This document shows positions 33,553 to 42,377 of a stretch of DNA of 64,000 nt, piece by piece. The position numbers and the translations under genes are program-made. Position 1 is the first letter of the stretch. Each line of letters begins with the position of its first letter. The notes below the pieces were generated by a model. That model worked only from the letters and a program-made list of their open reading frames with translations. It was not told the DNA's origin and made no database searches. Source of the stretch: an uncultured Eubacteriales bacterium (lineage in GTDB: Bacteria; Bacillota; Clostridia; Lachnospirales; Lachnospiraceae); assembly GCA_949294665.1 (NCBI GenBank), contig CASFID010000015.1:1-64000 (forward strand). Reading direction: 5' to 3'.

Positions 33553-34680
33553 CTAGTCGTACAGGTTCGGAGCGATCTCTTCGTCGTCCATATTATCGGC
33601 GTCATACCAGTAGCAGTCTGTAGAGATATCTTCGACCTCTTCGCCCTCTGCGATCTTATAGAGTGTCTCCACTGTCAGATATCCCATCTCAACCGGCGAC
33701 TGAGTGATCGCGCCGTACATCGTTCCACTGCGGATCGCTTCCTTGATCGTAGCGCCTGCGTCAAATCCGACTGCGACGATCGATTCCCCGGGTGTATCCC
33801 CAAGTACCGACAGATTCGTATTAGCGGTAAGTATCCCCTCCGCAGCCGTCTGATTCGATCCGAATATTGCGATCGTATCGCTTTTGTTCATGATATTCGA
33901 CGCCACAGTCGAACAGAGCTCAACCGTCGTCTGCGTAGGTACGCCGACTTCGATAATGATATCGGCCTCGCCCTCATCCGTTGTCTCAACGTTACAGTTA
34001 TTGACGAAATAGTCATTTCCTGTCACTGCGACCGTATATCCGTCCGCAATGGCAAGACTTGCAAATTTATCGATAAATCCGAGCCCTCTGTTGCTGATGC
34101 TCTCTGATGTGGATTCCTGATTCACTTCACCGATCCTGACTGCCGAATCCGCAGCTGCGATCGTATCTTTCAGCCCTTCATAGAGATTCTCTCCCGCGAT
34201 TTCTTCCGACGCATAGTTATCGCTGGCAATCGTACAGTATACGGATCCCTCCGGCGCGTTTTCCACTCCCGAGTCAAAACAGATCACCGGGATGTTCTTG
34301 TCAAGAGCCGACTGAAGAGAATCAAATACCGCGTTCTGATCGCACGGCGCGATGGCGATCCCGTCGGGCTCGCTGTTGATCGCGTTGTTCAGCATATTGA
34401 CCTGATCTGCGATATCCGACTCCGAATTAGGCCCTGTACAGTCAACTGACACTCCGTATTCTTCACTTGCCTGATCAATCCCTGTTACCGCTGCCTGCCA
34501 GTAAGTAGACTGAAAACTCTGTACGATAATGTTAAAATGATAGCCCGCGCCGCTCTCCGACGTCTGACTTTCCTCCGCATCAGAGCCGGATGAACTGCTC
34601 CCGCTGTTGCCGCTGCATCCGCTCAGTATTCCGCCGATCATACATACTGTCAATAACAAAGCCAGGTTCCTCTTTTTCAT
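33553..34680 (-). CDS. RbsB-type sugar-binding lipoprotein
   Basis: The precursor starts MKKRNLALLLTVCMIGGILSGCSG, a lipoprotein signal with lipobox LSGC, then a serine-rich linker and a periplasmic-binding-protein type 1 fold (FNIIVQSFQSTYWQAAVTGI, GIAIAPCDQNAVFDSL and IVAVGFDAGATIKEAIRSG). Such proteins deliver ribose-like sugars or related ligands to an RbsC/RbsA transporter or to a sensor. No RbsA or RbsC gene is present in this operon, so it may share a distant transporter or act in sensing. AGGAGG precedes the ATG. The gene is divergent from a LacI-type regulator with operator-like palindromes between them. Confidence 0.9.
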   Translation of the reverse strand: MKKRNLALLLTVCMIGGILSGCSGNSGSSSSGSDAEESQTSESGAGYHFNIIVQSFQSTYWQAAVTGIDQASEEYGVSVDCTGPNSESDIADQVNMLNNAINSEPDGIAIAPCDQNAVFDSLQSALDKNIPVICFDSGVENAPEGSVYCTIASDNYASEEIAGENLYEGLKDTIAAADSAVRIGEVNQESTSESISNRGLGFIDKFASLAIADGYTVAVTGNDYFVNNCNVETTDEGEADIIIEVGVPTQTTVELCSTVASNIMNKSDTIAIFGSNQTAAEGILTANTNLSVLGDTPGESIVAVGFDAGATIKEAIRSGTMYGAITQSPVEMGYLTVETLYKIAEGEEVEDISTDCYWYDADNMDDEEIAPNLYD

Positions 34681-34752
34681 TCATGTTCCTCCTCTTCATT
34701 TGTCTGGATGTGTCAGATCTGATCTCATCATTTCTATGTCTCTATGCACATA

Positions 34753-34781
34753 TTTTAAGTTTTTCACTGCAGTAAGGTCAA
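34753..34781 (-). promoter_or_regulatory. Promoter of the binding-protein/ASRT operon
   Basis: Minus-strand TTGACC (plus 34776-34781) and TTAAAA (plus 34753-34758) are 17 bases apart, about 75 bases before the start codon of the binding-protein gene. Confidence 0.45.
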
Positions 34782-34808
34782 CTTTTTCGCCTGCATTTTT
34801 ATCATATT

Positions 34809-34828
34809 TTATTTAAACGTTTTAATAA
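34809..34828. promoter_or_regulatory. LacI-type operator candidate 1
   Basis: ATTTAAAC-GTTTTAAT is an almost perfect palindrome with the central CG typical of LacI-family operators; 14 of 16 bases pair. It sits just upstream of the -35 box of the LacI-fusion gene and about 27 bases upstream of the -35 box of the divergent operon. Confidence 0.5.
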
Positions 34829-34830
34829 TA

Positions 34831-34859
34831 TTTACATATTTTTACATATGTGTTATCTT
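34831..34859 (+). promoter_or_regulatory. Promoter of the LacI-fusion regulator gene
   Basis: TTTACA (34831-34836) and TATCTT (34854-34859) are exactly 17 bases apart and lie between the two operator-like palindromes, which fits autoregulation. Confidence 0.5.
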
Positions 34860-34868
34860 GAACACAGA

Positions 34869-34880
34869 GGAACCGTTTCC
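34869..34880. promoter_or_regulatory. LacI-type operator candidate 2
   Basis: GGAACCGTTTCC is a palindrome with a central CG and one mismatched pair. It lies downstream of the predicted -10 box, where a bound repressor would block transcription. Confidence 0.4.
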
Positions 34881-34905
34881 AAATTTACCTAAAAGGAGAA
34901 GCAAT

Positions 34906-37188
34906 ATGGCTACGATCAAAGACGTTGCCGAGATGGCCGGGGTATCGGCGGCAACTGTATCGAATTATCTGAACCGCACCCGCCCTGTAAGCCGGGAGGC
35001 CTCACGAAGGATCCAGAAGGCGGTGGAAACTCTCAGATATACTCAGAATGTAAACGCAAGAAATCTGAAGACAAGGACAAATACTGATATCGGCGTCATA
35101 CTGCCCAGTCTGAACGACTCATACTATGTACAGATCTTCCAGGGGATCAAGTCCTTTTTTCAGAATACGGGCTATCATATCGATCTCTCTTTTTCTGAAA
35201 ATATACCGGAGGCCGAACTGAATATCGTCCGCAGTCTTCTGAGAAAGCAGATCTGCGGTCTCATCCTCATACCATGTCAGCCGGATAACTGGAAATTCTA
35301 TTATGACAATCTGATATCAAAGGGAACGCCGCTCGTCCTGATCGACCGGAACATCCACAGTCTTGATACGAATTTTGTTTCTTTTGACAACCGCGTGCTC
35401 CTTCGGGATATGACGGAAACGCTCTTTAGGCATGGCTATAAGAATGTCTGTCTGATATCCGGTCCCAGGATGTACGACTGTGAGTCTGAGAGTATCCGGG
35501 GCGTCCGCGATGCCTGTCACAATTTTTCACTGACTCCCCGGGAAGAGCTTTTCATTGAGACGGATATGAGTAAAGAAGATGCATTCAGAAAAACGTTAAA
35601 ACTGCTCCGGACGCAGAGCCCTGACGCTATCGTGACAACATCGGAGTCTCTCGCCGCCGGTATCATCGAAGGGATTACGATCCTCGGATATACAGACAGT
35701 GATGTACCCGTATTTACCTTGGGAGAAGAACACTGGAATCTCCACACCCACTCCTTCTCATCTGCCTCCGCTGTCCGACCGGCGCTCAAGCTGGGCCAGA
35801 CGGCGTCGAAGCTTCTGATGGAACAGATCAGATCTCCTCTTACGAAAGATACCGAGCATATCATACTGAGCGGCCGCAGACTGAGCCGGGGGACTTCCCT
35901 GTCGCATACTTCACCCCGTCCGAAGTCCCAGACAGCGCAGACGCCCGGGAGCTTTACCCCCGGGCGCAGAATCCGGGCGCTTCTCCTGGATACTCCACAG
36001 GTGCATTATACTCTGCGACTTCTGCGCAATTTCGAGATACGCACAGGGATCCGGGCGGAGGTAACGCTCCTGCCTCACCACTATCTGTATGACATGATCC
36101 TGAAAACACATACTTCGGAGGAAGAAACGCCTTTTGACGTCATCATGTACGACATACCGTGGCTCTCCTTCCTTGCTTCTGAGCATATACTGGCCGATCT
36201 TACCGCAGATATGCGCCACATCGATACAAATATTTTTCTGCCGGACTGTCTGAAGTATTACAGCCTTTTCAACGGGCATTTTTACGGTATTCCGTTTATG
36301 TACGCCCCGCAGGTGCTTTTTTACCGCAAAGATCTCTTTGAAGATCCTGCCCTGCGTTCCGATTATGAAAGGAAAAATAAAATCTCCCTGCGGCCGCCGG
36401 TCACTCTCAAAGAGTACAATACGATCGCCGACTTCTTCACAAATAAAACGACGGCGATAGACTACGGGATCTCTGTGCCCACCGCATACAGCGAATGTCT
36501 GACGCCTGAGATCTACATGAGGCTGCGCGCATTTGGCGGGAGCCTGTTCACCCCGTCGGGACAGGTATGCCTGGACACAGATCAGTCGCTGAAAGCATAC
36601 ATTAATTTTATACGCTCCATTAAATACGCCAAACCAGATTACCGGACTGCGACCGACTACAGCGCTGTTGAAGATTTCCTCCACGGGGACACCGCCATGC
36701 TGATCTCCTACCCTTCTTTCCTGAAAGATATCAGCGATCTCCGCAAAAACAGCCTGATCGGTTCTATCGGCTATCGTCTCATCCCTGGCCGAGCCCCGCT
36801 TCTGGGCGGATGGAGCCTCGGGATCAGCAGCCGTTGTGAACAGAAAGAAGCAGCGTTTGAGTTTCTTAAGTGGACCTGCGATGAACAGATCAACAATTAC
36901 TCCACGCTGCTTGGCGGTCTTCCGGCAACGAACAGTACATATCTCAACGATGAACTCGCCGAGCTGTACCCCTGGCTGCCGCTGTATCACGATATATATA
37001 AATATTCAAAGCCGACCTGTCCTCCTAAGCTCTCCAACAACAAAGTCGTCCCTCAGTATGAGATCGACGAGATCGTATGTAAATGGATCTATAAACTTCT
37101 TGAGGCGGAGCTGGAAGTACAGGAGGCTGTCACAAAAACGCACGAAGAGCTGGAAACTCTTGTTGAACGTTACCTTGCCTGTACTTAG
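34906..37188 (+). CDS. LacI-family regulator fused to a MalE-like solute-binding domain
   Basis: The 760-residue cytoplasmic protein carries two ligand-binding modules. Residues 1-50 are a LacI helix-turn-helix (MATIKDVAEMAGVSAATVSNYLN), and about 58-330 a type 1 periplasmic-binding effector domain. After a Ser/Pro/Thr-rich linker (about 335-370), a family 1 extracellular-solute-binding fold fills the rest (FDVIMYDIPWLSFL, YYSLFNGHFYGIPFMYAPQVLFYRKD, GDTAMLISYPSFL and LLGGWSLGISS). There is no signal peptide, so the solute-binding domain must work inside the cell. It probably controls the divergent binding-protein operon, its own gene, or the ADP-ribosylglycohydrolase operon that converges on it. 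AAGGAG precedes the ATG at 34906. Ligands unknown. Confidence 0.88.
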   Translation: MATIKDVAEMAGVSAATVSNYLNRTRPVSREASRRIQKAVETLRYTQNVNARNLKTRTNTDIGVILPSLNDSYYVQIFQGIKSFFQNTGYHIDLSFSENIPEAELNIVRSLLRKQICGLILIPCQPDNWKFYYDNLISKGTPLVLIDRNIHSLDTNFVSFDNRVLLRDMTETLFRHGYKNVCLISGPRMYDCESESIRGVRDACHNFSLTPREELFIETDMSKEDAFRKTLKLLRTQSPDAIVTTSESLAAGIIEGITILGYTDSDVPVFTLGEEHWNLHTHSFSSASAVRPALKLGQTASKLLMEQIRSPLTKDTEHIILSGRRLSRGTSLSHTSPRPKSQTAQTPGSFTPGRRIRALLLDTPQVHYTLRLLRNFEIRTGIRAEVTLLPHHYLYDMILKTHTSEEETPFDVIMYDIPWLSFLASEHILADLTADMRHIDTNIFLPDCLKYYSLFNGHFYGIPFMYAPQVLFYRKDLFEDPALRSDYERKNKISLRPPVTLKEYNTIADFFTNKTTAIDYGISVPTAYSECLTPEIYMRLRAFGGSLFTPSGQVCLDTDQSLKAYINFIRSIKYAKPDYRTATDYSAVEDFLHGDTAMLISYPSFLKDISDLRKNSLIGSIGYRLIPGRAPLLGGWSLGISSRCEQKEAAFEFLKWTCDEQINNYSTLLGGLPATNSTYLNDELAELYPWLPLYHDIYKYSKPTCPPKLSNNKVVPQYEIDEIVCKWIYKLLEAELEVQEAVTKTHEELETLVERYLACT

Positions 37189-37211
37189 GCCCTTTTGCAC
37201 ACTGACTGTAC

Positions 37212-39059
37212 TTATAATCTGCACGACATATCCGTACACCAGCGCGTACGGTGGAAATGGCTGCCGCCGTACTTTTTAAGTCCGAAGCTGAACTTGAGTA
37301 CGTCTGTTCTTTTGAGGAGCTTTAATACGACAGTGTTCTCTCCTTTGCGGAGAGGGATCAGACCGTAATTATTATAGGGCGTCCACAGACGGATCTCATC
37401 CCTCTCCATACAGAGTCTGTCGTTTACCCACAGACGGAATCCGTCGCTGTTTCCGATCACTGCCCATACGGTCTGATCTTCATCTACGGTCATCGTCTGT
37501 TTCAGGTAGATGCACCCCTGTCCCCGGAAGGTGCAGAACTGTTCCAGAGGCAGAAGGTCTTCACCGCTGCTGATCCTCCCCGAAGCTTCCTTTTCAACAG
37601 CCTCGCTGATCTTGTTTTCATCCAGATACCCCTCAGTCAGATATACTGCGTTATTTACAAGGCATTCCGGCGAAGGCAGACTGCATCCTTCCCCGTGAGG
37701 GGACGGATACCCTTCGGGCTCTTCTTTTACCAAAGGCTCGAAAAACGGTCCTGCTGCCATCCACTCCTGTGCGCCCGCTATGCCGAATCGTTTTTCACAC
37801 TGTCCGTACTGAACCTTCAGGATATTTTTATTACGAAGCCATTTTGCATCGGGAAGGAGAGACGCTTCAAATTCCGCTCTCTCTTCTTCGCCCGGCTCTG
37901 CGGTAAAACGGACGCTTTCCGGCAGGATCTTCCATCCTTCGGGGATCCCGGTTACGCGCAGTTCCTCACAGTACGGCTTATCTGTGTTGTTTCTGACATT
38001 TATCCGGAACCTGCATTTATTTTGAGAACCGAGAGCAGGCTGACTCATGTATTCTACCCGCATTTCAAGAGGCGGTCTGACGATCGTCTGAGATCTCAGC
38101 TTTTCTGCCAGGCGGCATGTATCCCCGGCCAGTCTCTCTATGGAATTATCCTCTCGTCTGACGTCGATCCCCACCGTAAATTCATTGTTGACCAGCGCTT
38201 TGAGCGGATCAGGTATCTTTGAATATCCGTGCGAGATCCCCCAGATCGCTCCCGCGGTCGCACAGGTGCAGTCGGTATCGAATCCGCTGGTGAACGCAAT
38301 GCGTATCACTTCATCCAGATCCTCCTTTCCATAAAGGAGCGCAAGGATCACGATCCCCAGATTGATCACCGCATTTGTGAAATCATTGTGCAGATATTTT
38401 CCTGTAAGACGCTTCCAGGACGCGGTCCAGTCTTCGGGATATTTTCTCTCCCATCTCAATACATCTTCCAGGCATTCCCGGGCTTTTGACTCTTCGGGAA
38501 GAAAGCGCTTCTGCGCGGACAGCAGACTCCTGATGTCATTATTTTCAAATGCCTCTGACTCCAAAGCTGCATAGAACATCTCGATCCATATGGCGTTTTC
38601 TCTGTGGTCCAGGCTGCCGTCCATGCGGGCATACTCTGCCGCTCTGTCCGGCTCCCCGGGGAAGAGCATCCCCCAGATTTCCGACCGGATCGGACAGCCC
38701 TCGCTCTCTGCGAAAAACTGGTTATTAAAGCTGCCGCTGTAAGGCGGCATGATCCCACGCTCATAGTTCTTGAGGAAATATCCGTATTCGTTAAATGGAT
38801 ACCAGCATTTCCTCTCCCAGGCGTCCGCCAGGTCTTCTGCCGTGACCGACAGCCCTTTCTCTTCCATGACTTCAAGCCAGAGAAGCTGGAGATCAAGATC
38901 ATCATTCGGCAGATCCGGCCGTATCACTTCCCTGTAGTCCATCTCCGTAATCAGCCTCTTGATCCCCTCCACGGGAGCCCCGGCCGCGCCGCCGAGGCAT
39001 TTTCCGAGCCATCCGCCATACACCTTGTCAAAGAAAACCGTTCCGTTTATGTTCTGCAT
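37212..39059 (-). CDS. ADP-ribosylglycohydrolase-family enzyme with C-terminal beta domains
   Basis: Residues about 8-310 are an ADP-ribosylglycohydrolase fold (GGWLGKCLGGAAGAPVEG, metal-binding PNDDLDLQ, then GFDTDCTCATAGAIWG in place of the usual GGDTDT). After about 330 there is an immunoglobulin-like beta domain, and a C-terminal beta-sandwich resembles carbohydrate-binding or glycosidase accessory domains (AVIGNSDGFRLWVNDRLC). The family removes ADP-ribose or related N- and O-linked groups. In this sugar ABC operon, hydrolysis of a nucleoside- or ribosyl-type glycoside is a reasonable guess. The 615 residues far exceed the roughly 300 of simple family members. It lacks a signal peptide and is the last gene of the operon, ending 23 bases from the convergent LacI fusion. 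Confidence 0.85.
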   Translation of the reverse strand: MQNINGTVFFDKVYGGWLGKCLGGAAGAPVEGIKRLITEMDYREVIRPDLPNDDLDLQLLWLEVMEEKGLSVTAEDLADAWERKCWYPFNEYGYFLKNYERGIMPPYSGSFNNQFFAESEGCPIRSEIWGMLFPGEPDRAAEYARMDGSLDHRENAIWIEMFYAALESEAFENNDIRSLLSAQKRFLPEESKARECLEDVLRWERKYPEDWTASWKRLTGKYLHNDFTNAVINLGIVILALLYGKEDLDEVIRIAFTSGFDTDCTCATAGAIWGISHGYSKIPDPLKALVNNEFTVGIDVRREDNSIERLAGDTCRLAEKLRSQTIVRPPLEMRVEYMSQPALGSQNKCRFRINVRNNTDKPYCEELRVTGIPEGWKILPESVRFTAEPGEEERAEFEASLLPDAKWLRNKNILKVQYGQCEKRFGIAGAQEWMAAGPFFEPLVKEEPEGYPSPHGEGCSLPSPECLVNNAVYLTEGYLDENKISEAVEKEASGRISSGEDLLPLEQFCTFRGQGCIYLKQTMTVDEDQTVWAVIGNSDGFRLWVNDRLCMERDEIRLWTPYNNYGLIPLRKGENTVVLKLLKRTDVLKFSFGLKKYGGSHFHRTRWCTDMSCRL

Positions 39060-39078
39060 ATCTGTTCTCCTCCTCTGA

Positions 39079-39915
39079 TCATTTCAGGATCGATCCAGCC
39101 GAGAATGTCTTTTCCACCTGATTGCTGAAGAATATAAACAGCAGGATCGGAAGGATGCTCGTGATGATCATCGCCGCGAACATGCCACCATAGTCTGTTC
39201 CGTATTTTCCTGACGAGTAATTCATCAGCGCGATAGGAAGCGTCTTATATCTGTCGTCACTGATCAGTACAAGTGCATAGATAAATTCATTCCAGCTGTT
39301 GATAAATGTATTGATGACCATTGTCGCGATGGCCGGTTTTATGATCGGAACGATCACGCGGAACAGGATCGAATAGATCCCCGCGCCGTCCATGACCGCA
39401 GCCTCCTCCATCTCATAGGGTATACTCGAGAGAAAACTGCTGCACATGATCACCGCCATCGGAATATTAAAGGCCGAGATCGTGAGCACAAGAGACAGCG
39501 GGTTATTGATCAGATGCAGCTCTCTTAGCATCATAAAGATCGGCACGATAACGATCTGCGACGGGAGCAGTATCCCAAGAGTGACCATCTTGCTGACTTT
39601 ATGCGACAGTTTCCATTTCATGCGGACAAGCGCGTAGGAGAGCATGATCGCCGCGACGGTCGTAAGCAGCAGCGTCAGGCCGGTAATGAGCACGCTGTTA
39701 AGAAAATATCTCAAGATATCCCTGTTGAATATGGCGTCTGTATAGTTCTCTATTTTCCAGAAGGACGGAAGACCGAAAGATTCTCCCGTCATGATTTCAT
39801 CCGTATCTTTAAAAGAGTTCAGAAGAAGCCAGAACAGGGGGTAAACAGAAGTAACGGCGATCACTCCGAATACCGTTGTCATGACGATACGGATCCATCT
39901 TTGTCTTATCCTCAT
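39079..39915 (-). CDS. Carbohydrate ABC transporter permease, MalG type (second locus)
   Basis: The 278-residue permease has six helices and the EAA loop YEMEEAAVMDGAGIYSILFRVIVPIIKPA near residue 185. The ribosome site GAGGAGG is formed by the last codons of the partner permease, which ends three bases upstream. It belongs to a three-gene importer (40882-42210, 39919-40809 and this gene) without its own ATPase, followed by an ADP-ribosylglycohydrolase gene. Cargo unknown. Confidence 0.93.
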   Translation of the reverse strand: MRIRQRWIRIVMTTVFGVIAVTSVYPLFWLLLNSFKDTDEIMTGESFGLPSFWKIENYTDAIFNRDILRYFLNSVLITGLTLLLTTVAAIMLSYALVRMKWKLSHKVSKMVTLGILLPSQIVIVPIFMMLRELHLINNPLSLVLTISAFNIPMAVIMCSSFLSSIPYEMEEAAVMDGAGIYSILFRVIVPIIKPAIATMVINTFINSWNEFIYALVLISDDRYKTLPIALMNYSSGKYGTDYGGMFAAMIITSILPILLFIFFSNQVEKTFSAGSILK

Positions 39916-39918
39916 GTC

Positions 39919-40809
39919 CTACACCTCCTCGCTGTATTTTCCGCGCTTAAAGATCCAGCCGATGATCCCCAGCACGATGCATGTCTCTATGATCGCAACT
40001 ACTCCCACAGCCGCCGCCTGTCCGTATCTCATATTGGAGAACGCCTGCTTGTACATGTACATCATGATCGTAGTCGTCATATCTCCCGGACCTCCGCCTG
40101 TCATGATATAAACCTGCGGGAATGTGTAAAGGCCTCCTACGGCAGAGACCGTAACGCACGTCTTCGCCACGTTTTTTAAAAGCGGCAGCGTTATGTAACG
40201 CACAGTTGCCGGAAAACTGGCCCCGTCAAGCTGCGCCGCCTCAAAGTAACTCTCCGGTATCGCTTTGATCCCGGAATAAGACAGTAGCAGATCCAGCCCG
40301 AACGACCACCACATTCCCACGATCGCAATACAGATCATAGCCGTATCAGAATTACTGAGCCAGTCGTTTCTCAGAAATCCCAGCCCGATCTTCTCTAAAA
40401 GCGAGTTGAGCAGGCCCCAGTCTGCATGGTAGATTGCAAGCCACAGTTGTGAGACGACTGAGATCGAGAGTACCAGAGGAATGATAAAAGCCGTCCTGAG
40501 TATTTTCTGCGCCCTGGGGCTCAGCGTGCTCAGCAGGATAGATACTGTGATCGCAAGGATCGCATTGAAGATCACCGCCAGCAGACAGAGTCCGAGGGAC
40601 CAGATGTTGGCCTTTATAAAGGAACTGTCTTGAAAGATCTTGATAAAGTTCTCAAAGCCGACAAACACGGCCGGCGACAGACCGTTCGTTTCCTGCACGG
40701 ACATGATCAGTATATTGATCAGAGGATATAGTACAAATGCCGCCATCAGAATAAGGGCCGGAGCAGAAAGGATAAAAATATACCGTTTATTTCCGAGTAC
40801 TTTCTTCAT
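39919..40809 (-). CDS. Carbohydrate ABC transporter permease, MalF type (second locus)
   Basis: The 296-residue permease shows the EAA-loop motif YFEAAQLDGASFPATVRYITLPLLKN and the conserved IMTGGGPGDMTTT segment near residue 247. GGAGACAGG precedes the ATG. A hairpin in front of it may lower expression relative to the binding-protein gene upstream. It pairs with the MalG-type permease directly downstream. Confidence 0.93.
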   Translation of the reverse strand: MKKVLGNKRYIFILSAPALILMAAFVLYPLINILIMSVQETNGLSPAVFVGFENFIKIFQDSSFIKANIWSLGLCLLAVIFNAILAITVSILLSTLSPRAQKILRTAFIIPLVLSISVVSQLWLAIYHADWGLLNSLLEKIGLGFLRNDWLSNSDTAMICIAIVGMWWSFGLDLLLSYSGIKAIPESYFEAAQLDGASFPATVRYITLPLLKNVAKTCVTVSAVGGLYTFPQVYIMTGGGPGDMTTTIMMYMYKQAFSNMRYGQAAAVGVVAIIETCIVLGIIGWIFKRGKYSEEV

Positions 40810-40834
40810 ATTACCTGTCTCCTTTCATGACAAA

Positions 40835-40864
40835 GGCAGCGCAGCTGATATCTGCACTGCCTCT
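40835..40864 (-). terminator. Intra-operon hairpin between binding-protein and permease genes
   Basis: On the minus strand GGCAGTGCAG and CTGCGCTGCC form a stem around a short loop, followed by only TTT. It is probably a weak attenuator or an mRNA-stabilising hairpin rather than a full terminator. Confidence 0.45.
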
Positions 40865-40881
40865 GATGCTGTCTCTTATGT

Positions 40882-42210
40882 CTACTCTTCCTGTACCGCC
40901 TTATCCATATCGGACAGATAGTTGTCAATCGTATAACTGCTGTCATTTGTCATAAATTTACTCGTTGCATCCTGAATGCCGGATGTCGCCGCTGCGGTAG
41001 GCATTACATCCTGGATCAGACCGAAACTGTACTCAAAGTTCTGCATGTCAGACGCAAGCTGCGCCACGGGCTCTGCGAATTCTCCGTCGTAAGTCCAGCC
41101 CATCGTGTCCGCCTTATATACGGTGAACGGATTGCCGTTCGTCTCATATACATACTGGCAGCGCAATTCTGCGATCGCTTCGCACAGGGCCGCTGCCTCA
41201 TCCGGGTGTTCTGTCCCTGCATATACCATCATACCGCTGTTCTGTTTTACGCCGCCCGCTACGTTCTTGCCATAAGAATCTGCATCCGAATCATTTATCA
41301 CAGGGAAGTAGAAATATCCGAAATCATCGCCCATTTTCTCAGCGCACGACGCCACTGCCCATGAGCCGTTGACCATCATTGCCGCCTTGCCGGATTCAAA
41401 CAGCGGAAGCGCTTCGTCTATACCAGTCAGCGCCACATTGTCTGAGAATGCTCCCATATCCATGAGATTCTTCACGACTTCTGCCGCCTGTGTATAGGCC
41501 TCGTCAGTAAAGGACGCCTCACCGTTTACGATCTTCTCTGTACACTCAGGATCTACAGAATAGGCAAATCCTTCGACCATCATCGCCGCCGGCCATCCGT
41601 CCTTTGCTCCTACGGATATCGGTACGATATCTGTCTTTGCCAGTGTCTCAACAACAGAATAAAGCTCTGAAACAGTCTGGGGAACCTCAAGCCCGTTCTC
41701 TTCAAAAATCGCCTTGTTATACAGTATGACTTCGTAGGAAATATCCTCAAAAGGAACGCCGTACATATGGCCGTCATCGGCTTTTGCATTTTCCGTGGAA
41801 GGGATCACCTTGTCCCAGTAACCGCTTTCCTCCAGATAATCGTCCAGAGCAAGGGCGCTTCCCGACTCCAGGATCGGCGTAGCCCAGCTTCCGCCTCTCT
41901 CCCACCATACATCGATTCCGTCTCCGCCCGCCGAGATCATGGTACGTACCTTCGTCTCATATGTCTCGGCGTCGCCGGATACCATCTCAAGTTTTACATC
42001 CACATTTGGAAGTACTTCCGAAATATGGTCCATAACATATTCCATCTCGGCCTCCACGTTCTCGTCCGTGTTGTTGAACAGTACGTTGAGCGTGACCTTC
42101 TCATCCGAAGATCCTCCGTCGGACGTATCAGAACTTCCGCTGTTTCCACATGCCGCAAGCGAGAGCGTCATTGCCCCTGCCAGCAGTATTGAGATCCATT
42201 TCTTTTTCAT
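40882..42210 (-). CDS. Extracellular sugar-binding lipoprotein (second locus)
   Basis: The precursor starts MKKKWISILLAGAMTLSLAACGNSG with lipobox SLAAC and a serine/aspartate linker. A family 1 solute-binding fold follows (VTLNVLFNNTDENVEAEMEY, DGHMYGVPFEDISYEVILYNKAIF and GKAAMMVNGSWAVASC). It is the first gene of the importer operon that ends with the ADP-ribosylglycohydrolase-family gene. The ATG at 42210 is six bases after AGGAGG; the ATG two codons earlier is too close to that site. The operon is divergent from a YesM/YesN pair that probably controls it. The substrate is unknown. Confidence 0.93.
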   Translation of the reverse strand: MKKKWISILLAGAMTLSLAACGNSGSSDTSDGGSSDEKVTLNVLFNNTDENVEAEMEYVMDHISEVLPNVDVKLEMVSGDAETYETKVRTMISAGGDGIDVWWERGGSWATPILESGSALALDDYLEESGYWDKVIPSTENAKADDGHMYGVPFEDISYEVILYNKAIFEENGLEVPQTVSELYSVVETLAKTDIVPISVGAKDGWPAAMMVEGFAYSVDPECTEKIVNGEASFTDEAYTQAAEVVKNLMDMGAFSDNVALTGIDEALPLFESGKAAMMVNGSWAVASCAEKMGDDFGYFYFPVINDSDADSYGKNVAGGVKQNSGMMVYAGTEHPDEAAALCEAIAELRCQYVYETNGNPFTVYKADTMGWTYDGEFAEPVAQLASDMQNFEYSFGLIQDVMPTAAATSGIQDATSKFMTNDSSYTIDNYLSDMDKAVQEE

Positions 42211-42357
42211 GTTCATCCTCCTTTTCGTTTTGTGTTTTCTGTTAACTCAATCATAAAATTTTCACACTCAGATTCAAATGGAAATTTATGACCTCGCATG
42301 GAAAAATCAAAAATCATTTTTTCAGATACTACTTTTTATATCTCTGCTGTTATATAA

Positions 42358-42377
42358 TTGAATTTGTAAAAATTCAA
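42358..42377. promoter_or_regulatory. Perfect inverted repeat in the intergenic region before the second sensor kinase
   Basis: TTGAATTT-GTAA-AAATTCAA is an eight-base perfect inverted repeat 28 bases before the kinase start, next to a TATAAT-like box (42353-42358). In the 42211-42404 gap it is the only strong symmetric element and could be a regulator site shared by the divergent genes. Confidence 0.4.
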
